Translations under genes and position numbers: made by a program
Part shown: piece by piece, positions 55,300 through 64,000 of the stretch
Layout: each line of letters opens with the position of its first letter
Numbering within the stretch: the first letter of the stretch is position 1
NCBI RefSeq assembly: GCF_017220215.1
Contig: NZ_CP071131.1
Location: 248,001 to 312,000 of the forward strand
DNA from: Caballeronia sp. M1242
GTDB taxonomy: Bacteria; Pseudomonadota; Gammaproteobacteria; Burkholderiales; Burkholderiaceae
Direction of reading: 5' to 3'
DNA: 64,000 nt
The notes under the pieces: generated by a model
Databases searched by the model: none
What the model was told of the DNA's origin: nothing
The model's input: only the letters and a program-made list of their open reading frames with translations

Positions 55300-56319
55300 C
55301 TACTTCTTCCCATCAACCACCGCGACCACTTCCTCGCGCGTGTACTCCTTGTTCGCCAGCGCGCCGGCCGGCGTCTTCGCGAGCACCGCATCGAGTTCCT
55401 CAGGCTTCACTTCGAGCACCGGCATGCGGATATCGTGCGGCACTTTCTTGCCCGCGAGAATCTGCTGCGTCACCCAGAACGCAAACGAGGAAGCGCCCGG
55501 CGGAATCGTCACCGACATCGTCTCGTAGCCGCTCTTCTTCTGATCGGCCCACCACGCGAGCTCTTCCTGCCGGTTGCCCAGAATGATGATCGGCGTCGGC
55601 CGTCCCGCCGCCTTGATCGCCTGGGCCGCGCCGTAACCGTCGCCGCCCTGCGTGACGACGCCATCGATCTTCGGCAAGGTCGGCAGAATGCCAGCCACCT
55701 GCTTCTGCGCCACCGTCTGCGTCCAGTCGCCGTGCACCGAGCCGACGATCTTCAGCCCCGGATACTTCTTCAGTTCATCGACGATGCCCTGATGAATCTC
55801 GTCGTCCACCGACACGCCCGCGAGCCCGCGAATTTCGAGCAGATTGCCCTTGCCGTTCAGGCGCTTGGCCAGATAATCCACCTGCATGCGGCCCATGCCC
55901 TGAAAATCGACCGCGATGCGGTACGCGCACGGCTCGGTCGCGATGCCGTCGAACGATACGACCGTCACGCCCGCGCCGCACGCCTGCTTGATAACGCCGT
56001 TGAGCGCCGTCGGCGAAACCGCATCCACCGCAATCGCCTTGAAGCCCTGCAAGATGAGGTTTTGTATCTGCTGAACCTGCTCGGTGGCCTGGCTTTCGGC
56101 CGTCGTGTAGCTCGGCGCGGCCGCGACGATCTTCTGCTTCACGGCGGGGTCCGCCACGTTCGACCAGCTCTTGAGCATCTGCTGGCGCCAGCTGTTGCCC
56201 GCATAGTTGTTCGAAAGCGCGATCTTCATCGAGGACGTATCGCCCGTTGCGACCTGCGCCGACGCGCCCACCGATGCCGACGCCATGCACAGCGCCAACG
56301 CGAGTTTCCTGATCTTCAT
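55300..56319 (-). CDS. sugar ABC transporter substrate-binding protein 2
   Basis: 339 residues. Signal ends near SVGASAQ; the mature start reads MKIALSNNYAGNSWRQQML. QQIQNLILQGFKAIAVDAVS and FDGIATEPCAYRIAVDFQG are shared with the first binding protein of the operon (60781-61815), of which it is a clear paralogue. Two cysteines in the ACGAGV/EPCAYR region are conserved in both. It is the last gene of the operon; both may feed the same transporter. Confidence 0.88.
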   Translation of the reverse strand: MKIRKLALALCMASASVGASAQVATGDTSSMKIALSNNYAGNSWRQQMLKSWSNVADPAVKQKIVAAAPSYTTAESQATEQVQQIQNLILQGFKAIAVDAVSPTALNGVIKQACGAGVTVVSFDGIATEPCAYRIAVDFQGMGRMQVDYLAKRLNGKGNLLEIRGLAGVSVDDEIHQGIVDELKKYPGLKIVGSVHGDWTQTVAQKQVAGILPTLPKIDGVVTQGGDGYGAAQAIKAAGRPTPIIILGNRQEELAWWADQKKSGYETMSVTIPPGASSFAFWVTQQILAGKKVPHDIRMPVLEVKPEELDAVLAKTPAGALANKEYTREEVVAVVDGKK

Positions 56320-56355
56320 GCTTGTCTCCGGTTCTTGATTTGATGTGCTGGCGTG

Positions 56356-57264
56356 TCAGCGTCCCGCGCCGCGCACGCCGACATGAAGCGAATAAATGGA
56401 CGACGTGGCCGCGATAAACAGCCGATTGCGATTGATGCCGCCGAAGGTCACGTTCGCGACGACCTCCGGTATCAGAATCTTGCCGAGCAGCGTGCCGTCG
56501 GGCGCGTAGCAATGCACGCCGTCTTCCGCGCTCGTCCAGACGTTGCCGTGCTCGTCGAGGCGCATGCCGTCCGGCACGCCGCTTTGCATTTCGATGAACA
56601 CGCGCCCGTTGCGCAATGCGCCTTCGCTCGATACGTCGAACACGCGGATATGACGCGGCGCTTCGTCGTCGTGCGATGCGGCGGAATCCGCGATATAGAG
56701 CCGCGATTCATCCGGCGAGAACGCGAGGCCGTTGGGCTTCACGAAGTCGTCGCAGACGAGCTGCACGTCGGTGCTCTGCGCCGACACGCGGTACACGTTG
56801 CATCGCCCGATCTCGCTGTCCGCGCGATACCCTTCGTAGTCGCTCAGAATGCCGTAGTCGGGATCGGTGAACCAGATGTCGCCCTTCGAATCGACGACCA
56901 CATCGTTCGGTGAATTGAGCCGCTTTCCTTCGAAGTGCGAAGCAATCACGGTGACGCTGCCGTCGTGCTCCGTGCGCGTCACGCGCCGCGCGCCATGCTC
57001 GCAGGTGACGAGCCGCCCTTCGCGGTCGCGCGTGTTGCCGTTGCTGTAGTTCGACGGCGCGCGAAAGACGCCCACGCCCATGCCGGGCGCCCAGCGCAGC
57101 ATGCGGTTGTTCGGAATGTCGCTCCAAATGAGCAGGTCCGTCGCCGGAAAATAGACCGGTCCCTCGGCCCACAGGCACTCGTCGGTGATTTTGGAAAGAA
57201 ACGCGTTCGGCTGAAGCAGCAGCCTGAATCGCGGATCATGCACTTCGTAGTCGCTCGGTTTCAT
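56356..57264 (-). CDS. SMP-30/gluconolactonase-family lactonase
   Basis: 302 residues of a six-bladed propeller. The motifs AEGPVYFPATDLLIWSDIPN, NSPNDVVVDSKGDIWFTDPD and KPNGLAFSPDESRLYIAD supply the metal-binding Glu, Asn and Asp residues. It would open a sugar lactone, implying oxidation of an imported sugar by a dehydrogenase not seen here. Cytoplasmic; no signal peptide. Confidence 0.88.
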   Translation of the reverse strand: MKPSDYEVHDPRFRLLLQPNAFLSKITDECLWAEGPVYFPATDLLIWSDIPNNRMLRWAPGMGVGVFRAPSNYSNGNTRDREGRLVTCEHGARRVTRTEHDGSVTVIASHFEGKRLNSPNDVVVDSKGDIWFTDPDYGILSDYEGYRADSEIGRCNVYRVSAQSTDVQLVCDDFVKPNGLAFSPDESRLYIADSAASHDDEAPRHIRVFDVSSEGALRNGRVFIEMQSGVPDGMRLDEHGNVWTSAEDGVHCYAPDGTLLGKILIPEVVANVTFGGINRNRLFIAATSSIYSLHVGVRGAGR

Positions 57265-57313
57265 GTCTCCTCGTCCCTTCTGTGGATCGATTCTGTGGAT
57301 CGAAATTGTCGGA

Positions 57314-58300
57314 TCAGCGCGCCGTCTTGCCGCCCGCCGCCACCGTCACCGCGATGATGAGCACGCCGTAGACGATCGCGCGCACGCCCGCATCCGCGCC
57401 GACCGCGTTGAGCGCGGCGTTCGTCAGAAACAGGAACATGGACGCGCCCCACACGCCGGCAATCGTCGCCTTGCCGCCCGTCACCAGCGTGCCGCCGATC
57501 ACGACGACCGCGATCGAGATCAGCATGTACTCGACGCCCATGTCGAGCGACGCGCCGCCCGAGGTCGCCGCGAGCAAGAGCGCGGTCAGCGCCGCAATCA
57601 TCGAACAGAGGACGTACGCGATGCAGCGCGTCGGATGCACGTTCACGCCCGCGAGCCACGCGGCCCGCGCGTTCTGCCCGATCGCGGAAAGCCGGCGGCC
57701 ATAGACCGCGCGATGCAGCAGCACCGCGAGCGCCACCGACAACGCGAGCGCGAGCAGCGCGATATACGGCACGTGAAAGAGCCGGCCCGTGGCGAACGCG
57801 CCGAGCGCGGGCGGCGGCGGCGGAAGCTGGCGTCCTTGCGTGATGGCGATCGACTGAATGATGAAGCTGGAGGACAGCGTCGCGATGATCGGCGGAATGC
57901 GCAGCAGCCGGATCAGCAGATAGTTCACGATGCCGATGGCCGCGCCGACGCCGAGCGCCGCCGCCACGCCCAGCAGAATCTGTCCGTTCTCGCCGCCCAT
58001 CACGTGCATGCCGACGACGCCCGCAAGCGCGATGGTCGACGGCACCGAAAGGTCGATGTTGCCGACGCCCGACGTGATGACGAGCATCTGCCCGAGACCG
58101 ACGAGCACCATGAACACGCCGTAGGTGAGCGCGGTCTGTGCGACGTTGCTCGCAATGCCGAAGCCGAAGATGCCGACGATCGCGAACCACACGAGCACCG
58201 TGCCCGCGAAAGACCACGCCCACGGCGCCTGAAGGCTTCTAAGCCGCGTCCACGCGGTTTCGTTGTTGGCGATCGCCTCGCCCGATGTCTGCGTCTTCAT
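57314..58300 (-). CDS. ABC transporter permease, sugar type (RbsC-like) 1
   Basis: 328 residues, many membrane helices, LVITSGVGNIDLSVPSTIAL in the centre (altered from the usual GGIDLSVG). A run of five prolines in GRQLPPPPPALG lies in an extracytoplasmic loop. It begins with ATG 58300, overlapping the stop of the next permease gene by four bases; the long frame running to 59455 is not coding there. Confidence 0.88.
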   Translation of the reverse strand: MKTQTSGEAIANNETAWTRLRSLQAPWAWSFAGTVLVWFAIVGIFGFGIASNVAQTALTYGVFMVLVGLGQMLVITSGVGNIDLSVPSTIALAGVVGMHVMGGENGQILLGVAAALGVGAAIGIVNYLLIRLLRIPPIIATLSSSFIIQSIAITQGRQLPPPPPALGAFATGRLFHVPYIALLALALSVALAVLLHRAVYGRRLSAIGQNARAAWLAGVNVHPTRCIAYVLCSMIAALTALLLAATSGGASLDMGVEYMLISIAVVVIGGTLVTGGKATIAGVWGASMFLFLTNAALNAVGADAGVRAIVYGVLIIAVTVAAGGKTAR

Positions 58301-59247
58301 TGCCGCTCCCCGCGTTGCAGCAGCACGCGCAACGACAGCACGATGATCAGGATCGCGCCCTGCATGCCGACCTGCCAGTCCGCCGAGATGTTGAGAAATG
58401 CCAGAAACGATGCCGCGAGCGTCAGCGTGATCGCGCCGAGCACCGCGCCGATCACGGACACGCGCCCGCCGACGAACTCGCCGCCACCGAGAATCACCGC
58501 CGCGATGGAAAGCAGCGTGTAGCGCAGCGCGAGGTTGGCGTCGGCGGAAGTCGTGAGGCCGAGCAGCGACAGCCCCGACAGCACGCCGAAAATGCCCGCG
58601 ATGCCGTAGAGCGTCGCCTTGCTGCGCACGAGCGACCAGCCGAAGCGGCGCATTGCGCGCGGGTTGCCGCCCGCGCCGCGAATGCGCACGCCGGCTGACG
58701 TCCGCATCAGCAGAAAGTGTCCGATGACGGCGATCAGCACCGACCACACGATAGGCGCGGCGATGAACGGCGTCTGGTAGCCCATCGCCGTGCCGAGCCA
58801 GCCGGGGCTCGTGCCGCCCGGAGAAGGCAGGAGCACGATGGCAAGCCCGCTCCATACGAACGAGAGCCCGAGCGTCACCACGATCGACGGAATCTGCCGC
58901 AGTTCGATCAACGCGCCGACGGCCGCATACGCGAGCACGCAGCCGACAAGCGCGAGCGTGCCGAGCCACGGTTGCTTGACCAGCAGCGTCGCGCCGATAC
59001 AGGCGACCAGACTCACGAACGAACCGATGGACAAGTCGAGATCGTTGACGGTGATGATCGCGAGTTGCGCGAGCGTCGCGAGCACGATCGGCACGGCGAG
59101 ATTCAAAAGCAGGCTGGAACCGAAGTAGCTCATCACCGTCGGCTGCATGATGAGAATGGGCACCAGCACCGCGACGAGCGAGATGGCGGGAAGCAGCGCA
59201 CGCAGACGCGCTTGCGTGCCCTGAAACGTCGTGCGTGCGGGGGTCAT
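58297..59247 (-). CDS. ABC transporter permease, sugar type (RbsC-like) 2
   Basis: 316 residues with about eight helices. LAIITVNDLDLSIGSFVSLV is the central motif, and LGGGEFVGGRVSVIGAVLGA is near the end. Two permease genes in tandem suggest a heteromeric channel. ATG 59247 overlaps the ATPase stop by four bases (ATGA). Confidence 0.9.
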   Translation of the reverse strand: MTPARTTFQGTQARLRALLPAISLVAVLVPILIMQPTVMSYFGSSLLLNLAVPIVLATLAQLAIITVNDLDLSIGSFVSLVACIGATLLVKQPWLGTLALVGCVLAYAAVGALIELRQIPSIVVTLGLSFVWSGLAIVLLPSPGGTSPGWLGTAMGYQTPFIAAPIVWSVLIAVIGHFLLMRTSAGVRIRGAGGNPRAMRRFGWSLVRSKATLYGIAGIFGVLSGLSLLGLTTSADANLALRYTLLSIAAVILGGGEFVGGRVSVIGAVLGAITLTLAASFLAFLNISADWQVGMQGAILIIVLSLRVLLQRGERQ

Positions 59248-60737
59248 GCGGCCTGCTCCTCGAAACTCGCGGCGAGGAGCGCTTCTTCCGTGCATTCGTC
59301 GGCGTGCAGCACGCGCGTGACGGCCGCCGAGCGGAACACATACGTGCGGTCGCAGTGCGACAGCTCCTCGTTTTCTGTCGTGTACCAGATGAACGTGCGG
59401 CCCTTCGCGGCTTCGTCGTGAACGAGGCGATAGATATCGCGCTTCGTGCCGACATCGACGCCGCGCGTCGGGTCGTCCATCAGAATGAGTTGCGCATCCG
59501 ATGCGAGCGCGCGGGCGAACAGCACCTTCTGCTGATTGCCGCCCGAGAGCGACAGAATGCCCGCGTTCATCGACGCGCCGCGTATGCCGATCTTCGCGCG
59601 CCATGCTTCGACGAGCGCGCGCGCCGCCGCGAGATCCACGAGACCGCGCCTGGCTTTCGCGCCGCCGAGCAGCCACCGCAAGTCGAGGTTCTGCGCGATC
59701 GACCAGACCGGGAACACGCCGTCGCGCCCGCGATCGCCCGCGACGAACGCCGCCTTCACGCGAGACGCGCCGCGCTTGGTCGCGGCTTCATAGATGGCGA
59801 GCAGCGCCTCGGTCTGGCCTTGCCCCGCGAGTCCCGCGAAGCCGACGATCTCGCCGCGCGACGCTTCGATGACCGTATGTTTCTTCGCGCCAACGTGCCA
59901 GCGCAACGGCTTGTCGTCGCTGCGCGCGCTGCGCTCGCGCACGGCGGCCGGCGTCTTTTCCGCTTCGAGCTGCTGACCCATCGCCTGAATGATCGATGCG
60001 CGGCTCGACTGCTCGCGCGGCAACACGCCGACGATGCCGCCATCGCGCATCACCATCACGCGGTCCGCCACGCGCTCGATTTCGCCGAGCATATGCGTGA
60101 TGAGCAGACACGTGATGCCGTTTTGCGCCGCGCGCTGCACGAAGTCGAGCAGCTGATCGGCGGTGTGCGCATCGAGCGATGAAGTCGGTTCATCGAGAAT
60201 CAGAAGACGCACCGGCGTATCCGTGACCGTGAAGCCGCGCGCGATCTCGACCATCTGCTTTTGCGTGAGCGTCAGGTCGGAGACGAGTTCGTTGCCTTTC
60301 AGTCCGTTGCCCGGAAAGATCTCTTCGAGCTTCTCGCGCATGAGCGCCGTCGCGCGACGCCGCCAGCCGCGCCCGCGCAATTGCGGATGCACGACCGTCA
60401 TGTTCTCCGCGATCGTCAGATTCGGGCAGAGCGAGAGTTCCTGAAACACGCAGCGCACGCCGGCCTCGCGCGCGGCATTCGCGTCGTAATGTGGCGCCTC
60501 GCGACCGTCCACTTCGATGCGCCCTTGCGTAGGCGTATACACGCCCGCGAGCACGGCCATCAGCGTCGACTTGCCCGCGCCGTTGTGTCCCGCGATGCCG
60601 ATGCATTCGCCGCGCATGAACGCGAAGTCGATGTCCGCGAGCGCGCGCACCCGCCCGAAGGTCTTGCCGATGCCTTCGAAGCGGATCAGCGCGCCCTGCG
60701 CCTCGTTGCTGCTGGTTGCTGTTGCTGTTGCGCCCAT
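59244..60737 (-). CDS. ABC transporter tandem ATPase, sugar type (RbsA-like)
   Basis: 497 residues. The first domain has GHNGAGKST, the signature LTLTQKQMVEIARG and LLILDEPTSSLD; the second has a degenerate Walker A (GLAGQGQTEALLAI) with intact SLSGGNQQKVLFARAL and LILMDDPTRGVD. It starts with a Ser/Thr/Ala-rich tail. Overlaps of four bases link it to the permeases. Confidence 0.92.
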   Translation of the reverse strand: MGATATATSSNEAQGALIRFEGIGKTFGRVRALADIDFAFMRGECIGIAGHNGAGKSTLMAVLAGVYTPTQGRIEVDGREAPHYDANAAREAGVRCVFQELSLCPNLTIAENMTVVHPQLRGRGWRRRATALMREKLEEIFPGNGLKGNELVSDLTLTQKQMVEIARGFTVTDTPVRLLILDEPTSSLDAHTADQLLDFVQRAAQNGITCLLITHMLGEIERVADRVMVMRDGGIVGVLPREQSSRASIIQAMGQQLEAEKTPAAVRERSARSDDKPLRWHVGAKKHTVIEASRGEIVGFAGLAGQGQTEALLAIYEAATKRGASRVKAAFVAGDRGRDGVFPVWSIAQNLDLRWLLGGAKARRGLVDLAAARALVEAWRAKIGIRGASMNAGILSLSGGNQQKVLFARALASDAQLILMDDPTRGVDVGTKRDIYRLVHDEAAKGRTFIWYTTENEELSHCDRTYVFRSAAVTRVLHADECTEEALLAASFEEQAA

Positions 60738-60780
60738 TCACATGCCTCCATGCGTGGCGTCTGTCCTGCGTCTGTCGTGC

Positions 60781-61815
60781 TTATTTTTTGTCGAGCAAGG
60801 CCACGGTCTGCGGCAACGTGTACGTCACGTCGGCCAGGCCGCCCGGCGGCGTCGCGGCGAGCTTGGCGGGCAGCTCCTGCTGCGAGATGGCGAGCAGCGG
60901 CACGTTGATGGTCACTTCCTTCGGGATCTTCTTGCCCGCGAGCACTTGCTGCGCGACCCAGAACGCGAACGACACCGCGCCCGGCGGATTCGACAGCGAA
61001 CGCGACTGATAACCTGTCTTCGTCTGCTCGCTCCACCACTGGAGTTCGGGATACGTGCTGCCGATGATCATCGGCGGCGCGGGACGATTCGCGGCCTTGA
61101 ACGCCTGCGCGATGCCGAACGACATCTCGCCTTCGGTGGCGACGCCATCGACTTGCGGCAGCGTCGGCAGAATGCCGGCGACGGCTTTCTGCGCGACCGA
61201 TTGCGTCCAGTCGCCGTTCACCGAGCCGACGAGCTTCATCCCCGGATGCTTCTTGAGCCCTTCGAGCACGCCTTCGTGCATCAGGTTGTCGACGGAGATG
61301 CCCGCCACGCCGCGCACTTCAAGAATGTTGCCCTTGCCGTTGAGGCGCGTCGCGAGATAGTCGACACCCTGCTCCGCCCAGCCCTTGAAGTCGAAGTTCA
61401 CGCGATACGCGCAGGGTTCGTCGACCACGCCGTCGAACGACACCACGACGACGCCCGCGGCGCACGCCTTCTTGATCGTGCCGTTGAGCGCGGTAGGCGA
61501 AACGGCGTCGATGACGATCGCGTTATAGCCCTGAAGAATCAGGTTCTGCACCTGCTGCGCCTGTTCCGTCACCTGGTTCTCGGCGGTCGTGAAAGCGGGC
61601 GCGGCGGCGACCTTCTTGTCGGCGACGGCCTGCTGCGCGACGGCGTTCCAGCTCTTGAGCATCGACTGCCGCCACGCGTTGCCCGCGAAGCTGTTCGACA
61701 GCGCGATCTTCTTTTGCGACGTATCGCCTGCGGCGACCTGCGCGTGGGCAGCGCCAGCGAGCGCGCAAACGGCGAGCGTGAGCGCGGCCTTGACCGGCAT
61801 TCCTTTACGGAACAT
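60781..61815 (-). CDS. sugar ABC transporter substrate-binding protein 1
   Basis: 344 residues. Signal ends near GAAHAQ, mature start VAAGDTSQKKIALSNSFAGN. The protein is strongly similar in sequence to 55300-56319, with NLILQGYNAIVIDAVSPTAL and SFDGVVDEPCAYR. AGGAGA lies seven bases before ATG 61815; the extension to 61896 is not used. First gene of the operon. Confidence 0.9.
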   Translation of the reverse strand: MFRKGMPVKAALTLAVCALAGAAHAQVAAGDTSQKKIALSNSFAGNAWRQSMLKSWNAVAQQAVADKKVAAAPAFTTAENQVTEQAQQVQNLILQGYNAIVIDAVSPTALNGTIKKACAAGVVVVSFDGVVDEPCAYRVNFDFKGWAEQGVDYLATRLNGKGNILEVRGVAGISVDNLMHEGVLEGLKKHPGMKLVGSVNGDWTQSVAQKAVAGILPTLPQVDGVATEGEMSFGIAQAFKAANRPAPPMIIGSTYPELQWWSEQTKTGYQSRSLSNPPGAVSFAFWVAQQVLAGKKIPKEVTINVPLLAISQQELPAKLAATPPGGLADVTYTLPQTVALLDKK

Positions 61816-62188
61816 CTGTTCGTCTCCTTTCATTATTCTTTTGGAGCGGCGCGACGCGACTCGGTCATCGGCACGCCCCTTCAGGCGCATTCGCACGCGG
61901 TGCGGATGCGTTGCTTTCAGTTAGTTTGCTCGATTCGTCCTGCGGTCAGGCCAATCACGGTGGTCAGGCCACCGCAATCGCGGAGCCAGTATAGCGACTG
62001 GTGCTAGCGCGCGCAATTCGCTTACGTTACCGGTAACGGCGTGCTGCGGAGGGCATCGCACGGTCCGCGGCAACGGTCGGTTTTTCCGGTTCGATGCAGG
62101 CGCAAGGTCGGCCATGCGCGAGGACGCAAGCGCCCGCCCCAACCAGTCATTAGAATGGCTGAACCGCCAGTACATTCCGTGAGAGCAC
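61816..62188. other. 373-base divergent intergenic region
   Basis: Between the first binding-protein gene and the sensor kinase gene. It contains the LacI-type palindrome at 62025-62038; I saw no further gene. The promoter of the ABC operon is likely here. Confidence 0.5.
62025..62038. promoter_or_regulatory. LacI/GntR-type palindromic operator candidate
   Basis: CGTTACCGGTAACG is a perfect 14-base palindrome with the central CG and TTACCGGTAA core known from E. coli GntR-like LacI-family sites. It is about 210 bases upstream of the operon start. The matching regulator is not adjacent. Confidence 0.6.
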
Positions 62189-63394
62189 ATGAGCTTCGCG
62201 CGCAAAGCCACGTGGGCCGCCTGCATCGACAACCTCGCGTTCTCGGAGACCGAGACCGTGCCGGTGGCCGTGCTCCTGCGGCAGCGAAAAGCGCTGGCGA
62301 GTTTGCACGACGCATTCCAGGGCGAACGTTCGATAGCGCGGCTGCACGAGGCCGCCGCACAGGCCGCGTCGGCCGGCTGCGCATCGCCGATGGCGAAGGT
62401 CCTCGAACTTCAGCGCGCCGACAACACGCTCATATTGAAAGCGCAAGTCGGGATGGGCGCGGCGGCGATCGGGCGCGAAGCAGGCACGGCGGAAGCCGGT
62501 AATCCGCCCGGCGAGGCGCTGATTTCGGCGCGGCCGGTCGTCGTCGCCAACGTGCCTGCCGAGCGCGGCGAGCGCGCGCCCGCGATTCTGCGCGAGTACC
62601 GCGTCGTCACATCGGTGAGCCTGCCGCTCATCGGCGCCGAGGGACCGTACGGCATCCTCGAAGTGGACTACGACCAGCAGCACGAAGTCGACGCATCTCA
62701 CCTTTCGTTTCTCGCTTCGATTGCGGCGATCCTCGCGGAAGGCATCGAGTCGAGGCAACGGCACGAGGAACTGACCGAAGAACGCGACGCGAAGGCCGCG
62801 CTCCTGCGCGAGCAGCAGCACCGCATCCGCAACAACTTCCAGATGATTACCGCGCTCCTCGAACGACGCGCGAGCGAGTGCGCGGACCCCGCGGTCCAGA
62901 AGGGCTATCGCGAAATCGAGCGCCGCGTGTTCGCGATGGCATCGCTCTACGATCATCTGCTGGGACTCGGCGAGCATGAGGAGAGCGTCGATCTCGGCGC
63001 GTATCTGGAAAACATGAGCGCGAGTTTCGAAGACTTCTACGATCTCCCGGGCCATGACGTCTCGCTCGCGCTGGCGCTACCGCGCGACGTGGCGGCGCTT
63101 CCCATCGACACCTGCGCGGCTATCGGCACGGTCGTCAACGAACTGGTCGCCAACGCGGTCGAGCATGCTTTCGTTGGCTGCGCGGGCGAGATTCGCGTGG
63201 CCATGCAGCGCGCAGCGGCGGGCGTGGAGATCGAAGTGAGCGACAACGGCTGCGGCTACGCCCCCGGCGCCAGCGAGAACACGGGCTTAAGCACGGTGCG
63301 ACGCATCGTCGGCAGCTTCGGCGGCCAATTGACGATGCAATCGGCACAAGGCAACGGCACGCGCTGGACGCTGACCGTGAGCGCGCCTGACTGA
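62189..63394 (+). CDS. GAF-domain sensor histidine kinase of the HisKA_2/HWE type
   Basis: 401 residues. A GAF-like domain covers about residues 30-190 (GEALISARPVVVANVPAERG; LPLIGAEGPYGILEVDY). The phosphoacceptor is H211 in LLREQQHRIRNNFQMI, typical of HisKA_2. NELVANAVEHAF is the N box and DNGCGYAPG the G1 box. No response regulator gene is beside it. No membrane segments, so a soluble sensor. Confidence 0.87.
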   Translation: MSFARKATWAACIDNLAFSETETVPVAVLLRQRKALASLHDAFQGERSIARLHEAAAQAASAGCASPMAKVLELQRADNTLILKAQVGMGAAAIGREAGTAEAGNPPGEALISARPVVVANVPAERGERAPAILREYRVVTSVSLPLIGAEGPYGILEVDYDQQHEVDASHLSFLASIAAILAEGIESRQRHEELTEERDAKAALLREQQHRIRNNFQMITALLERRASECADPAVQKGYREIERRVFAMASLYDHLLGLGEHEESVDLGAYLENMSASFEDFYDLPGHDVSLALALPRDVAALPIDTCAAIGTVVNELVANAVEHAFVGCAGEIRVAMQRAAAGVEIEVSDNGCGYAPGASENTGLSTVRRIVGSFGGQLTMQSAQGNGTRWTLTVSAPD

Positions 63395-63477
63395 ACGCAC
63401 CCGTTGCGAGCCGGATTCGCGGCGCAGGCAGACGACTTGCTGAACGACAGGCGATGACCACTAACGAGGACAACGCC

Positions 63478-63672
63478 ATGACCCCGCTCGCCCTGCCCCT
63501 GCTTCGCTCTCCCGTAACGGCCGTGTTGTGGATGTCGACGCCATCCGGCGCGCCATCCGACGAATCTGACGACGATCTCGACGACGTGCTCGACGAGACC
63601 GGCGCAGTAACGAACCGCAGCAACGGCAAGACCGGCACCAACACGGAAGCCGAGCCCGACCCGAAGTCCTGA
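63478..63672 (+). CDS. small acidic hypothetical protein (64 aa)
   Basis: 64 residues: a short hydrophobic start (TPLALPLLRSPVTAVLWM), then an acidic run (SDESDDDLDDVLDETG) and a polar tail. ATG 63478 has GAGGA six bases upstream; an in-frame ATG at 63454 has none. I do not recognise it. It lies between the sensor kinase and the YdeP-like gene on the same strand. Confidence 0.5.
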   Translation: MTPLALPLLRSPVTAVLWMSTPSGAPSDESDDDLDDVLDETGAVTNRSNGKTGTNTEAEPDPKS

Positions 63673-63767
63673 CGCCTGCCGCAGCGGTCGAGTCCCTTCA
63701 ACACGCTCTAATGCAGACCGGCATATGCATTGCTGCGATCCGCAAGTCGGATAACGGAGAGCAGTAA

Positions 63768-64000
63768 TGAGCAAGCGAGAAGTTCCGGGCGTAGGCCCGT
63801 ATGGCGGACCGGCGGGTGGATGGGGCGCGTTACAGGCCGTCGCGCGGGCGCTGAAGCAGCAAATGGGCGTCGCGCGCGAAGCGACGATGCTCCTCAAAGT
63901 CAACCAGCCCGCGGGCTTCGATTGTCCGGGCTGCGCGTGGCCGGACCCGCGCAGCACGTCGTCGTTCGAATTCTGCGAGAACGGCGCGAAGGCCGTCTCG
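63768..64000 (+). CDS. FdhF/YdeP-family molybdopterin oxidoreductase (5' end only)
   Basis: Only the first 77 codons are in the window. MSKREVPGVGPYGGPAGGW opens it, followed by AGFDCPGCAWPDP and SFEFCENGAKAV, which are the recognisable N-terminus of the YdeP/FdhF group, with Cys ligands as expected for an Fe-S site. GGAGAG lies before the ATG. In E. coli YdeP is linked to acid resistance; the role here is unknown. Confidence 0.85.

Noticed and set aside
57263..58522. Plus-strand frame of 419 codons
   Set aside because: Antisense of the permease genes; extreme His/Arg/Asp content.
58301..59455. Upstream extension of the permease at 57314 to 713 codons
   Set aside because: The extension is an alternate frame of the second permease and ATPase genes; ATG 58300 with a four-base overlap is the natural start.
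1..64000. CRISPR arrays, tRNAs, rRNAs, IS elements, prophage genes
   Set aside because: Looked for regular repeats, clover-leaf genes and transposase motifs; none seen.

Overview
The window is a high-GC, densely packed stretch of a Burkholderiales chromosome. A Caballeronia or Paraburkholderia relative fits best: there is a DUF3563-type micro-protein typical of that group, many catabolic islands each with its own LysR, AraC, LacI or DeoR regulator, and no ribosomal, tRNA or core replication genes. It reads like the accessory, catabolic part of a multireplicon genome. I saw no IS element, prophage, CRISPR array or tRNA. All functions are read from motifs and gene order only.

Layout. 0-3.9 kb: AraC regulator, GFA protein, methyltransferase, DUF3563 micro-protein and alpha/beta hydrolase. 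3.9-7.8 kb: three-subunit molybdenum aldehyde/xanthine oxidoreductase of the PaoABC type (minus strand). 7.9-9.0 kb: tartrate/D-malate-type dehydrogenase. 9.1-10.5 kb: exported parallel beta-helix protein. 11.7-17.9 kb: trans-4-hydroxyproline catabolism (2-epimerase, three-subunit D-hydroxyproline dehydrogenase, pyrroline-hydroxycarboxylate deaminase) with a divergent LivK-like binding protein. 18-20.5 kb: DhaK-DhaL fusion kinase and a DsbA-type isomerase. 20.6-24.7 kb: a small motility-linked set (FlgM-like protein, chemoreceptor, EAL-HDOD protein), each preceded by a sigma-28-like promoter. 24.7-26.8 kb: three tandem paralogous secreted proteins ending in PEPLxIGY, plus a glycine-zipper protein.

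27-38.5 kb holds an unassigned catabolic module around a LysR gene: ArgE-like deacylase, DUF1028 protein, RidA and flavin monooxygenase on one side; Rieske oxygenase, complete polyamine-type ABC transporter and PRISE-like reductase on the other. 38.6-40.9 kb: LacI regulator facing a PhyH-type dioxygenase. 40.9-44.7 kb: SDR/AraC pair and a SoxC/SoxD-like sulfite dehydrogenase pair.

44.9-55.1 kb is a nine-gene sugar or polyol operon (split transketolase, two SDRs, Rbs-type ABC transporter with DUF2291 lipoprotein, FGGY kinase) divergent from a DeoR regulator, with a nested dyad between them. 55.3-61.8 kb is a second sugar operon: one ABC core, two paralogous binding proteins and an SMP-30 lactonase, with a LacI-type palindrome upstream. 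The window ends with a HisKA_2/HWE-type sensor kinase, a small acidic protein and the start of an FdhF/YdeP-family oxidoreductase.

The strongest leads are the LysR-centred Rieske/Pot module, the split-transketolase operon, the three tandem PEPLxIGY proteins, the sigma-28 trio and a shared 19-bp motif in the hydroxyproline cluster.
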